From: Ectopseudomonas composti
GTDB lineage: Bacteria; Pseudomonadota; Gammaproteobacteria; Pseudomonadales; Pseudomonadaceae
Assembly (NCBI GenBank): GCA_946886245.1
Contig: CAMPIF010000012.1
Coordinates: 1-22,019, forward strand
Direction of reading: 5' to 3'
DNA: 22,019 nucleotides
The position numbers were made by a program, and so were the translations under genes. This document shows positions 19,101 to 22,019 of the stretch, piece by piece (positions within the stretch are counted from its first letter, which is position 1; the number at the start of each line of letters is the position of its first letter). Under the pieces are notes generated by a model. That model worked only from the letters and a program-made list of their open reading frames with translations, ran no database searches and had not been told where the DNA came from.

Positions 19101-19905
19101 AGGGAACTTCACCGGTACAGGTAATGCCCTCAACAACACCATCACCGGTGGTGCAGGAAATGACACCTTGGATGGTGGAATTGGCGTCGACCGCTTGGTC
19201 GGTGGTGCGGGTAACGACAGCTACCACGTCGATGCCGCTGGGGATGTGACGGTCGAAGCTGCCAGCGCTGGCATCGATACGGTGTACTCCAGCAGCGCCA
19301 CCTATACCCTGAGAGCCAATGTGGAAATCCTGGTGCATGTCGGAGCCAACGCTACCAATGCCAACGGCAATGGTCTGGCCAACATGATGTTCGGTGGCAT
19401 CGGCAACGACACGCTCAATGGTGCAGGTGGCAACGATGTGCTGTATGGCGGCGAAGGTAACGACACCCTGATGGGGAGCGCCGGTATCGATCTGCTGTAT
19501 GGCGAGGCCGGCAATGACACCCTGTTGGGTGGTGACGGCATCGACCTGCTGGAGGGCGGCGATGGCAACGATGTGCTGAACGGTGGCCTGGGCAACGACA
19601 TGATGACCGGCGGGGCTGGTGATGACGTCATCAATGCCAGTCAGGGCAACGACATCCTGGTGTTCGGCCCGAACTTCGGCAACGACACCCTCATCGGCTT
19701 CGATGCCAATCCGGTTGGCGGCCAGGATCTGCTGAACATCGCAGCCTTTGGCCTGACGCTGGATACCTTCGCCAGCCGGGTCGCCATCGGCGATGCCGGA
19801 AACGACACGGTCGTGACCATCAATGGCGTCGATGGCGGCACCATCACCCTGGTCGGAGTCGTCAACCACACCACGGTGACGGCGGCGGACTTCCAGTTGA
19901 GTTGA
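7558..19905 (+). CDS. Giant secreted RTX protein with two animal-type heme peroxidase units (PepA-like)
   Basis: This 4115-residue protein has no Sec signal peptide and should leave the cell through the divergent type I system. Order: peroxidase unit 1 (about 1-875), RTX block (882-1061), linking beta region, Ig-like segment (1311-1425), Pro-rich linker, peroxidase unit 2 (1450-2359), RTX block (2367-2548), linking region, Ig-like segments (about 2818-2932 and 2939-3035), a long RTX tail (3037 to about 4035) and a hydrophobic C-terminus ending ADFQLS. Both peroxidase units keep distal Gln/Asp/His (Q194, D197, H198; Q1658, D1661, H1662), catalytic Arg/Glu (R438, E441; R1900, E1903) and proximal His (H562; H2022). 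Family knowledge: PepA of P. putida (PP_2561) is a two-domain animal-type peroxidase with calcium motifs, and its single domain was active after heme addition. A role in detoxification, adhesion or killing is inference. Confidence 0.93.
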   Translation: MANFIKSDLEFILQQIFIAEAHAAGQSLSELLPNSQVPWGLRTVDGSYNNLVEGRTFWGAADQDFLLLLDQQFRNDQDGDTFDMNGGAPGGEVTNTDYGATGNVADADPRIISNLIVDQTISNPAAVQAFIDIGMGMLADGSQLDPDGNPYPVGTVLNLDGVAIPAGQSLFIPNTAPDEGLSAGFNTWFTFFGQFFDHGLDLVNKGSNGFVFIALQPDDPLYNPATPQTNFMVVTRASVEVDADGNRVHVNQTTPFVDQNQTYSSHASHQVFLRAYVLVDGQPMVTGKLLTNRDLGGDGIFGTEDDVELGGMATWGVLKAQARDVLGIELDDQDVGRVPLLATDQYGNFIPGAGGMPQLVTAGGLVEASLAAPVDASLALSTGHGFLDDIAHSANPFNSQTGAPLVADADDVAGVNDGLAGSYDDELLDAHFMAGDGRVNENIGLTAVHHVFHAEHNRLVEHTKDVALQAAADGDIAFLNQWLLQPVGAIPADLSTLVWNGERLFQAAKFGTEMQYQHLVFEEFARKVQPLVDEFLIPNGYDASINPAIMAEFAHTVYRFGHSMLTETVDRFDPSFQNDSSMGLIEAFLNPLAFDDNGTLSPEEAAGAIVRGLTRQLGNEIDEFVTGALRSNLLGLPLDLAAINIARGRDTGVPSLNEARAEFFAMTGDSQLRPYTSWLDFALHLKHPESLINFIAAYGTHASITGVTSLAAKRAAAMDIVLGGGAISDDARMAFLSGPAASTGVNAIDFWIGGLAEKIMPFGGMLGSSFNFVFETQMEALQNGDRFYYLARLDGLNFLTEMEDNSFAKLVMRHTDAVHLPADIFSRPGLILEVNQSAQFNDGLGSADPVGDNPLIPLVIRDNPQTPEVDTHYLRYTGDEHVVLGGTADDDVMVGSIGDDTLWGDGGNDRLEGGDGNDMIEGGAGDDIITDKGGDDVLKGGDGNDVIHGGNGFNLILGGHGNDFIITGEDVSEVFAGTGNDFILGAKGNLQTAGNEGDDWIEIGTQDGAPGDNLEPFSTDTVNGHDVFVGGPGFDEVIGEGGDDIMIGSEGADHFDGNSGFDWAVYKDDQVGVKVDLIVDDFVEPPVAPSNAGILDRFAEVEGLSGSAQADILRGDNADAALIAQAGAQGSLLTAEGIARITNLQQMLTEFFGAPQTSFGSGNIILGGGGSDVLEGRGGDDLIDGDRWLNVRISVRENNDGTGNEIASFDSMKDMITLMLDGVYNPGQLVIQREILDGADSFDTALYGGLRENYTVTTLAGMTTVTDNVGDEGTDRLLNIERIQFADSALVLVGGVFVEEVAGSEQGGNFSPTGALQILDVNGDPIDAPAVGQLLRVSAAGVGDEDNANGLINARPVSYIWQYEADPGSGTFQDIVEEGGARPSTQDGVSYRVSPDLDGLAIRVIAIYQDDNGVLERVASAATDPVAGGELPLPPAPLPVESEVVSPGNGLRMIRSDLQFILDQIIIAERHAAGEELMDIIPNSRLPWGLRTVDGTFNNLVSGQEHFGAADQPFPTSTTQDFINDPDGDTIDFNGPGIPGGEFSNGNYAYDPADVTNPNDPSAPWNVVDADPRTISNLIVDQTITNLAAVQAYVDAELGFLANGTTDLDPDGNPYAEGTLLDLNGVAIEEGMPLFIPNSAPDEGLSAGFNSWFTLFGQFFDHGLDLVNKGGNGTVFIPLQPDDPLYVEGGSANFMVLTRATNQAVQAGEDGEFGTSDDVHVHVNQTTPFVDQNQTYTSHASHQVFLREYAMTDEGPVATGRLLNGADGGLPTWAEVKAQALDMLGIVLSDADVVNVPLLATDQYGKFIPGPDGYPQFVTGGGLVSAGPGGVAVPNDVIRTNHAFLDDIAHNASPFNSQTGALKTADGDAAVGLTLGDGQSSGNTYDDELLDAHFITGDGRGNENIGLTAIHHVFHAEHNRVVTHTKDVVLASNDIDFINQWLLEPVDSLPDSPDGLLWNGERLFQAARFATEMQYQHLVFEEFARKVQPQVDVFFNATQVYDSTLNPAIMAEFAHVVYRFGHSMLTETVDRFDPNFVSSELGLIEAFLNPLMFNQLNNPDFDPLQPVGPGNEQYISVSAEEAAGALARGMTRQLGNEIDEFVTEALRNNLLGLPLDLATINLARGRETGVPSLNAARQEFYEMTGDSQLKPYTSWIDFAMNLKHQTSLVNFIAAYGTHAALQALDVDTLAEKRAVAFALVFGGTALIDDGTAEGRLFDADAEGVDRMAFLNGPAATTGVNAIDFWIGGLAEKIMPFGGMLGSSFNFVFETQMEALQDADRFYYLERLAGLNMLTEMENNFFSRMVMANTDATHLPGDIFSTPGFILEVNQAQQYTGLGVDGRADPDSGDPLLPEVIRGPNFLQYNGDEHVVLGGTDGNDTLIGSIGDDTLWGDAGNDRLEGGFGNDLHMGGAGDDIITDMGGDDIIRAGEGNDVVHAGNGINLVMAGHGKDFVVSGEDSTEVFGGPGDDFILGTRGNEAQFGNEGNDWLELGGPDGNGGDNFNEFGLDDVIGHDVFIGEFGIIDRMDGEGGDDIMFGNGGQGDRYVGGSGFDWAGFRDDPFGVNVDFRLRAFDETPVAPSDVSALARFEFMEGLSGSQHADILNGDDRDATAIALSGAYGSVLSDDYMDMVDGLRAFINELADPLTSFGEVTSFGAGNIILGGNGSDLIAGNGGDDLIDGDMWLNVRISVRENNDGSGAEIASFNSMVPMIPLMLNGTYNPGQLVIVRELMSGTVDPDDLGQSFDTAVYSGLMSEYEVLEWGDGLFGVRHVGLDGLDNDGDGFLDVVGADGADMIRNIERIQFNDQVMVLVEGRNAEVEGALRISDGSPSVGQVLSVSAAWITDGDNVSASNLGGSITGPVSYYWQVDPEGDGTFEDIVTENIGGEAARATGPNFTVTPEFEGLALRVKAIYKDAHGVLETVLSAPTSLVVQGGDPNDLPVGTVLLSNLTPVTGQQIEATPAFTDADGLDGVELHYQWQAGDGQSFANIPGANSATFVPGQALAGQTLRVVVSYTDNGNTLEFVTSSAVVLGLGAVGTEGNDVMIGTPGVDLLEGLGGNDSLFGLANNDILDGGAGNDLINGGEGDDQMIGGAGNDTFVVDSLGDQAIEQLGGGTDTVLTTLNSYSLGDNLENLAFVGEGDFNGSGNDQDNQVAGGAGNDSLNGGGGNDMLQGGAGNDLLDGGVGADSMSGGGGDDTYRVDNFADQVIEAANAGNDTVRTTLASYVLGANVENLSFIGAGPFVGTGNALANVIEGGDSNDTLNGGGGNDTLVGGLGADILIGGAGNDTYEVDDAGDQVVEGAGGGTDLVRTTLASYTLGANVEHLTYLGTDAFSGTGNGLANTLIGGVGDDVLNGGAGNDSLQGGDGSDLLDGGLGNDTMAGGAGDDSYLVNAAGDQVVEEVDGGTDTVSTTLASYTLGANVENLIKVNGGNFNGTGNALANHIVGGSGNDTLNGLAGDDVLDGGLGNDTLDGGTGDDLMTGGAGNDTYVVDSLGDQIIEEEDGGTDTLRTSLNAYNLAAVLEHLTFIGVGNFVGTGNALANTITGGAGNDVLDGGEGADRMVGGAGNDVYHVDNAGDLVVEAAGAGIDTVHSTLANYTLGANVENLIHGGGASTLANGNALANVMQGEVAGDVLNGLGGNDTLLGMEGNDTLDGGTGNDLLEGGDGDDTLLGGAGNDTLSGGVGDDFLDGGAGNDSMSGGAGNDTYVVNAAGDQVIEEADAGIDTVRTTLASYTLGANVENLVKINGGAFTGNGNELANQIVGGTGSDVLNGLAGDDILEGGAGNDTLNGGEGDDLMTGEVGNDTYVVDSLGDQVVEGVGAGTDTVRTTLASYTLGDNLEHLTFIGAGNFTGTGNALNNTITGGAGNDTLDGGIGVDRLVGGAGNDSYHVDAAGDVTVEAASAGIDTVYSSSATYTLRANVEILVHVGANATNANGNGLANMMFGGIGNDTLNGAGGNDVLYGGEGNDTLMGSAGIDLLYGEAGNDTLLGGDGIDLLEGGDGNDVLNGGLGNDMMTGGAGDDVINASQGNDILVFGPNFGNDTLIGFDANPVGGQDLLNIAAFGLTLDTFASRVAIGDAGNDTVVTINGVDGGTITLVGVVNHTTVTAADFQLS
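8443..8475 (+). other. PERCAL calcium motif in peroxidase unit 1
   Basis: Residues 296-306 read GGDGIFGTEDD and fit the published PERCAL consensus G-x-D-G-x-x-[GN]-[TN]-x-D-D, a calcium-binding insertion found in bacterial animal-type peroxidases. It follows the TGKLLTNRDL segment. Peroxidase unit 2 lacks an insertion at this place. Confidence 0.8.
10201..10740 (+). repeat. RTX nonapeptide block 1
   Basis: Residues 882-1061 contain consecutive GGxGNDxLx-type nonapeptides (for example GGDGNDMIE, GGAGDDIIT, GGDGNDVIH). These fold into a calcium-filled parallel beta-roll. The block directly follows peroxidase unit 1. Toward the end the repeats become irregular, as in the matching block of unit 2. 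Confidence 0.9.
11488..11832 (+). other. Ig-like segment 1
   Basis: Residues 1311-1425 have a beta-rich Ig-like pattern: VGQLLRVSAAGVGDED, then VSYIWQYE, then LAIRVIAIYQDDNG. This is the usual adhesin-type layout with a central Trp strand and an x-Y-x-D turn. The same pattern recurs in segments 2 and 3. A Pro-rich linker (PLPPAPLPVE) then leads to peroxidase unit 2. Confidence 0.65.
11905..14634 (+). other. Animal-type heme peroxidase unit 2
   Basis: Residues 1450-2359. All catalytic positions of unit 1 are kept: Q1658, D1661 and H1662 in GQFFDHGLDL; R1900 and E1903 in GDGRGNEN; proximal H2022 in RFGHSML; and N2121 in LDLATINLARGRE. The calcium-loop segment TPFVDQNQTY is also kept. Nothing suggests a degenerate or pseudo-catalytic second unit. 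Confidence 0.9.
12679..12711 (+). other. PERCAL calcium motif in peroxidase unit 2
   Basis: Residues 1708-1718 read GEDGEFGTSDD, a full match to the PERCAL consensus. It lies just before VHVHVNQTTPFVD, a different loop from the one used in unit 1, where the corresponding position reads VDADGNRVHVNQ without the motif. Confidence 0.8.
14656..15200 (+). repeat. RTX nonapeptide block 2
   Basis: Residues 2367-2548 repeat the organisation of block 1: GSIGDDTLWGDAGNDRLEGG, then several GGxGDDxIx turns, then less regular turns. It follows peroxidase unit 2 directly and belongs to the duplicated unit. Confidence 0.9.
15886..15912 (+). other. DxDxDG calcium-loop insertion
   Basis: Residues 2777-2785 read DNDGDGFLD, an EF-hand/dockerin-like D-x-D-x-D-G calcium loop. 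It sits in the segment before NIERIQF in copy 2 only; copy 1 has the short DNVGDEGTD there. Calcium binding is inferred from the motif. Confidence 0.6.
16009..16353 (+). other. Ig-like segment 2
   Basis: Residues 2818-2932 parallel Ig-like segment 1: VGQVLSVSAAWITDGDN, VSYYWQVDPEGDGTFEDIV, LALRVKAIYKDAHG. It closes duplicated copy 2. Confidence 0.65.
16372..16662 (+). other. Ig-like segment 3
   Basis: A third Ig-like segment (residues 2939-3035) has TGQQIEATPAFTDADG, VELHYQWQAGDG and QTLRVVVSYTDNGN. It has no peroxidase unit of its own and joins copy 2 to the RTX tail. Confidence 0.65.
17701..18654 (+). repeat. 954-nt higher-order repeat, copy A (modules 4-6)
   Basis: Three modules of 300, 246 and 408 nt form a 954-nt (318-residue) unit. 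It aligns without gaps to copy B at 18655-19608. Landmark codons confirm this: GTC at 17728/18682, 18028/18982 and 18274/19228 are each 954 nt apart. Confidence 0.9.
18655..19608 (+). repeat. 954-nt higher-order repeat, copy B (modules 7-9)
   Basis: This is the second copy of the 954-nt unit, with the same internal module lengths (300, 246, 408 nt). Most residues match copy A, including the distinctive order of an IKVNGG-type module, an HLTFIG-type module and a YHVD-type module. A partial further turn (GGAGDDVI) follows at 19609. Confidence 0.9.
19670..19902 (+). other. Type I secretion signal region
   Basis: The last 78 or so residues lose the RTX rhythm: GPNFGNDTLIGFDANPVGGQ, then LLNIAAFGL, then TITLVGV and the end VTAADFQLS. 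An uncleaved, Cys-free C-terminus ending in alternating hydrophobic residues is typical of RTX substrates read by PrtD-type exporters. Confidence 0.75.
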
Positions 19906-19916
19906 GTCGGAAAGCC

Positions 19917-19942
19917 TGGTGCCTGGACCTGTCCAGGCACCA
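19917..19942 (+). terminator. Strong hairpin after the peroxidase gene (no T tract)
   Basis: TGGTGCCTGGAC (19917-19928) and GTCCAGGCACCA (19931-19942) are perfect 12-base arms around CT, starting 12 nt after the stop codon. No T run follows, so it is not a textbook intrinsic terminator. It may still terminate, stabilise the 3' end of the long mRNA, or reduce read-through into the response regulator gene 38 nt downstream. Confidence 0.5.
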
Positions 19943-19980
19943 TGGCGACAAGGGTATAAACCTTGAGGGGAGCATATTCG

Positions 19981-20649
19981 ATGAGCGACAAGATCAAGGT
20001 AGGCATAGTCGACGACCATCCAATGCTGCGTCAGGGGGTCGCTGCGACCCTGGGCCGGGTCGAGGACTTCGAGGTGGTGGAGCAGGGCGGTTGCGCCGAC
20101 GAGGCGCGGGAAATTTCCGCGCGCTGTCAGCCCGATGTGCTGCTGATGGATGTCAACATGCCCGGCGATACCTTCGCTGCGGTGCGTGCCATCAGCAAGG
20201 CGCAGCCGAAGGTCAAGGTGTTGATGCTGACGGTGTCGGAGTCTGAGGACGATGCGTACTCGGCCCTGGAGGGTGGTGCCCAGGGCTATGTGCTCAAGGG
20301 CGTCAGTGGTCCCGAGCTGATTCAGGCGATCCGTACCGTGGCCAGGGGGGAGACCTTTATCACCCCGGCGCTGGCGACACGCCTGCTGAGCAACTTTCGC
20401 AAGCACCAGACCGAGCAGCGCGGGGTAGACCTCACCCACCGCGAAGAACAGATCATCCGTGAGGTCGCCAACGGCCTGACCAATCGCGAGGTGGCGGCCA
20501 AGCTGGGCTTGAGCGAGAAGACGGTGAAGTACTACATGACCAACGTGATGCAGAAGCTGCATGCGCGCAATCGCGTCGAGGCGGTGGCAGCTGTGCGCCG
20601 CTATTGGGAAAGCCACAAGACCTGGACCCTGGGCATCGGTGCGCCGTGA
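19981..20649 (+). CDS. NarL/FixJ-family two-component response regulator
   Basis: The 222-residue protein has an N-terminal receiver domain: acidic pair D11/D12, phosphoacceptor D57 in LLMDVNMPGD, T84, and K106 in YVLKGVSG. A C-terminal LuxR-type helix-turn-helix lies at about 150-210, with LTHREEQIIREVANGLTNREVAAKLGLS and the recognition helix SEKTVKYYMTNVMQKL. All phosphorylation-site residues are present, so it should be an active DNA-binding regulator. The ATG at 19981 is chosen because GAGGGGAG lies 8 nt upstream; an in-frame TTG at 19963 would overlap that site. The gene lies 75 nt downstream of the peroxidase gene on the same strand and ends 11 nt from the convergent kinase gene. The kinase is the likely partner, and the secretion and peroxidase genes are likely targets by position only. 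Confidence 0.93.
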   Translation: MSDKIKVGIVDDHPMLRQGVAATLGRVEDFEVVEQGGCADEAREISARCQPDVLLMDVNMPGDTFAAVRAISKAQPKVKVLMLTVSESEDDAYSALEGGAQGYVLKGVSGPELIQAIRTVARGETFITPALATRLLSNFRKHQTEQRGVDLTHREEQIIREVANGLTNREVAAKLGLSEKTVKYYMTNVMQKLHARNRVEAVAAVRRYWESHKTWTLGIGAP

Positions 20650-20660
20650 AGGCACAGACC

Positions 20661-22019
20661 CTAGCGGTTATCGTCGTCGCGTAAATCGAACCTGGCCGTG
20701 ACCCGGGTGCCTTGCCCGGGGGCCGATTCGAGTTCGAACGTCCCGCCCAGAGACTCCACTCGATAGCGCATGCCCACCAGTCCCAGGCGCGAGCGATGTG
20801 ACCCTGTCGCGGCCTGAAGTCCCTGATCGATGCCCGCGCCAGCGTCCGCCACCTGTACTTCCAGCACGCCCTGTCTGCACTCGGCGCTGAGCAACTGGCC
20901 CTGGCCGCCGGCATGGTGGAAGGCGTTGTTCAACGCCTCCTGTACCAGACGGTAGACACAGATCTTGTAGGGCAGACTCAACGTCTTGGGCAACTCACCA
21001 AGTTCTAGCTGCACCTTGGTTTCGCTGCGTTGCTCATGGCGTTGCACCACCAGTTTGAGCAGCTCTTCCATATTCAGTTCGTTGATTTCCGGCAGGGCCA
21101 GGCCACGGGAAATACCGCGAATCTCGCGCAGGCTTTCCTGGGCGGCATTGCGGATGGTCTCCAGAGGCTCGCTGGTCATGCCAGTCGACAACGCCGCCAG
21201 TTCATCCAGGCGCAGCAGAATCAGGGTCAGCAGCTGCGCCGGACCGTCGTGCAGGTCGGCGCCCAGGCGTCTGTGGGTCAGCTCGTTGATCGTGGCGAAT
21301 TCCTGGCTGGCAGTGGCAATGCGTCGTTGCAGGGTGGCATTTTGCTGATGCAGCGCCAGCTGTGCATGCATCTGCTGGCGCAGAGCCGTCTGCTGTTTGC
21401 TGATGATGCGGTCACCGTGGCGGACGATGAGAAACAGCAGCACCAGCATGGCCAGGGTCGCAGCGGCGATGATCGCCCAGACCTGCAGGTGAATGCTGCC
21501 GATTTCGTGCTCCATCTCGTAGAACTCGCCGATGGCGATGATCTTGCCGCTACCGAACTCGCGCAGCGGTACGTAGGTTTCGTACAGCGGCCGGCCGAAG
21601 CTGCGCTCATAGGCGTGCTCGTCATGATCCAGCGGGCTCAGGCGGGTTACCACCTTGCCTTGCATGGCCTCGGCGATAGGCCCGGCGGGGTGATAGTAGA
21701 ACACCGGTCGCTTGCTGGTGCTGTAGACGTTGCGTCCATCGGGCAGCCAGATCTTCACCGAGAGGATGTGCTGTTTGAGCGAAGTGTCTCTCATAAGGTT
21801 GTCGATGGCTTGCACGCTCTCGGCTTTCAGCGTGCTGGCCGAGGCCAGTTCCTGCACGTATTCGTCCAGGTACGCCTCCATGTAGATGGCCGCGCCTTCG
21901 CCGGCGCTGTGCGCGGCCGCCAGCTTGACCTGCTGGCTGACCAGGCTGCCGACGAAGGCCATGCTCAGGCCCAGGATCAATGCGGCGAGCAGGATGAACT
22001 GGGTCGAGCGGTTGAGCCC
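20661..22019 (-). CDS. Sensor histidine kinase, NarX/DegS-like (N-terminus outside window)
   Basis: The frame is open to the edge of the window, so the gene is partial at its 5' end; 452 residues are visible. They start in a membrane helix (RSTQFILLAALILGLSMAFVG). An extracytoplasmic sensor region of about 150 residues follows, then a second helix (VWAIIAAATLAMLVLLFLIV) near 21430-21490. After a coiled-coil comes a HisKA_3 box LGADLHDGPAQLL, with the phosphoryl-accepting His at 21249-21251. The ATPase domain has N-box EALNNAFHHA (about 20912-20941), DAGAGID (about 20827-20850) and GLVGMRYRVESLGG. This is the kinase class that pairs with NarL/FixJ regulators, and the convergent regulator gene is 11 nt away. 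The sensed signal is not evident. No start codon is assigned: a TTG at 21980 lies inside the first helix and is unlikely to be the start. Confidence 0.92.
   Translation of the reverse strand, partial: GLNRSTQFILLAALILGLSMAFVGSLVSQQVKLAAAHSAGEGAAIYMEAYLDEYVQELASASTLKAESVQAIDNLMRDTSLKQHILSVKIWLPDGRNVYSTSKRPVFYYHPAGPIAEAMQGKVVTRLSPLDHDEHAYERSFGRPLYETYVPLREFGSGKIIAIGEFYEMEHEIGSIHLQVWAIIAAATLAMLVLLFLIVRHGDRIISKQQTALRQQMHAQLALHQQNATLQRRIATASQEFATINELTHRRLGADLHDGPAQLLTLILLRLDELAALSTGMTSEPLETIRNAAQESLREIRGISRGLALPEINELNMEELLKLVVQRHEQRSETKVQLELGELPKTLSLPYKICVYRLVQEALNNAFHHAGGQGQLLSAECRQGVLEVQVADAGAGIDQGLQAATGSHRSRLGLVGMRYRVESLGGTFELESAPGQGTRVTARFDLRDDDNR

Larger units (their letters stand above)
16666..19656 (+). 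repeat. C-terminal RTX tail of nine modules
   Basis: About 1000 residues made of nine modules. Each module opens with GGAGND(T/S)Y-type sequence and DxxGDxVVE, continues TDTVxTTLASYTLGANVENL and a GTGNALAN segment, and ends in a run of GGxGNDxLx nonapeptides. By codon position the modules start at 16828, 17128, 17401, 17701, 18001, 18247, 18655, 18955 and 19201, and the ninth ends at 19608. Modules of this kind are common in secreted RTX proteins. They should form a calcium-stabilised stalk beyond the peroxidase units. Confidence 0.9.

Noticed and set aside
16666..19656. CRISPR-like or satellite array suggested by the dense short repeats
   Set aside because: The repeats are in frame, encode RTX nonapeptides with varied synonymous codons and lie inside one continuous reading frame.

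Overview
The window is about 22 kb of GC-rich DNA, densely coded, with a Pseudomonas-like character. The evidence is the pairing of a HIT-family gene with a YafJ-type amidotransferase and a DUF2937 membrane protein, a PrtD/HlyD/TolC-type secretion operon, and a giant RTX heme peroxidase resembling P. putida PepA (recalled from the literature, not searched). The species cannot be fixed from the sequence.

Layout. Positions 122-2412 (+) hold four small genes that look like ordinary core genome: a three-helix membrane protein, a HIT-family protein, a class II glutamine amidotransferase and a DUF2937 protein. The last three are packed with 4-nt gaps. Positions 6889-2452 (-) hold a three-gene type I secretion operon in the order ABC ATPase, membrane-fusion protein, TolC-like outer-membrane protein, with gaps of 6 and 1 nt. 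Positions 6890-7557 are a 668-nt divergent control region. It contains an AT-rich island (about 33% GC over 7021-7140) and several perfect inverted repeats. Positions 7558-19905 (+) are one gene of 4115 codons. It encodes two complete animal-type heme peroxidase units, each followed by RTX repeats and an Ig-like segment, then a third Ig-like segment, a roughly 1000-residue RTX tail and a C-terminal type I secretion signal. A strong hairpin follows. Then comes a NarL/FixJ-type response regulator (19981-20649, +), convergent with a sensor histidine kinase (20661-22019, -) whose N-terminus lies beyond the window.

How the parts fit. The divergent operon is the obvious exporter for the giant protein, which has no Sec signal peptide, glycine/aspartate-rich RTX nonapeptides and an RTX-type C-terminus. 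Calcium outside the cell should fold it. Both peroxidase units keep the distal Gln/Asp/His, the catalytic Arg/Glu and the proximal His, so both look active once heme is bound. The adjacent two-component pair is a plausible regulator of export and peroxidase expression; that link is inferred from position only.

Most notable structure: (1) the whole peroxidase-RTX-Ig unit is tandemly duplicated, with a 121-nt stretch identical between copies, suggesting recent gene conversion; (2) each copy carries one PERCAL-type calcium motif, but in a different loop; (3) the RTX tail is built of nine modules whose lengths differ by exact multiples of 27 nt (one nonapeptide), and modules 4-6 and 7-9 form a gap-free 954-nt higher-order repeat; (4) the control region carries two 15-nt palindromes of the same 6-3-6 geometry.
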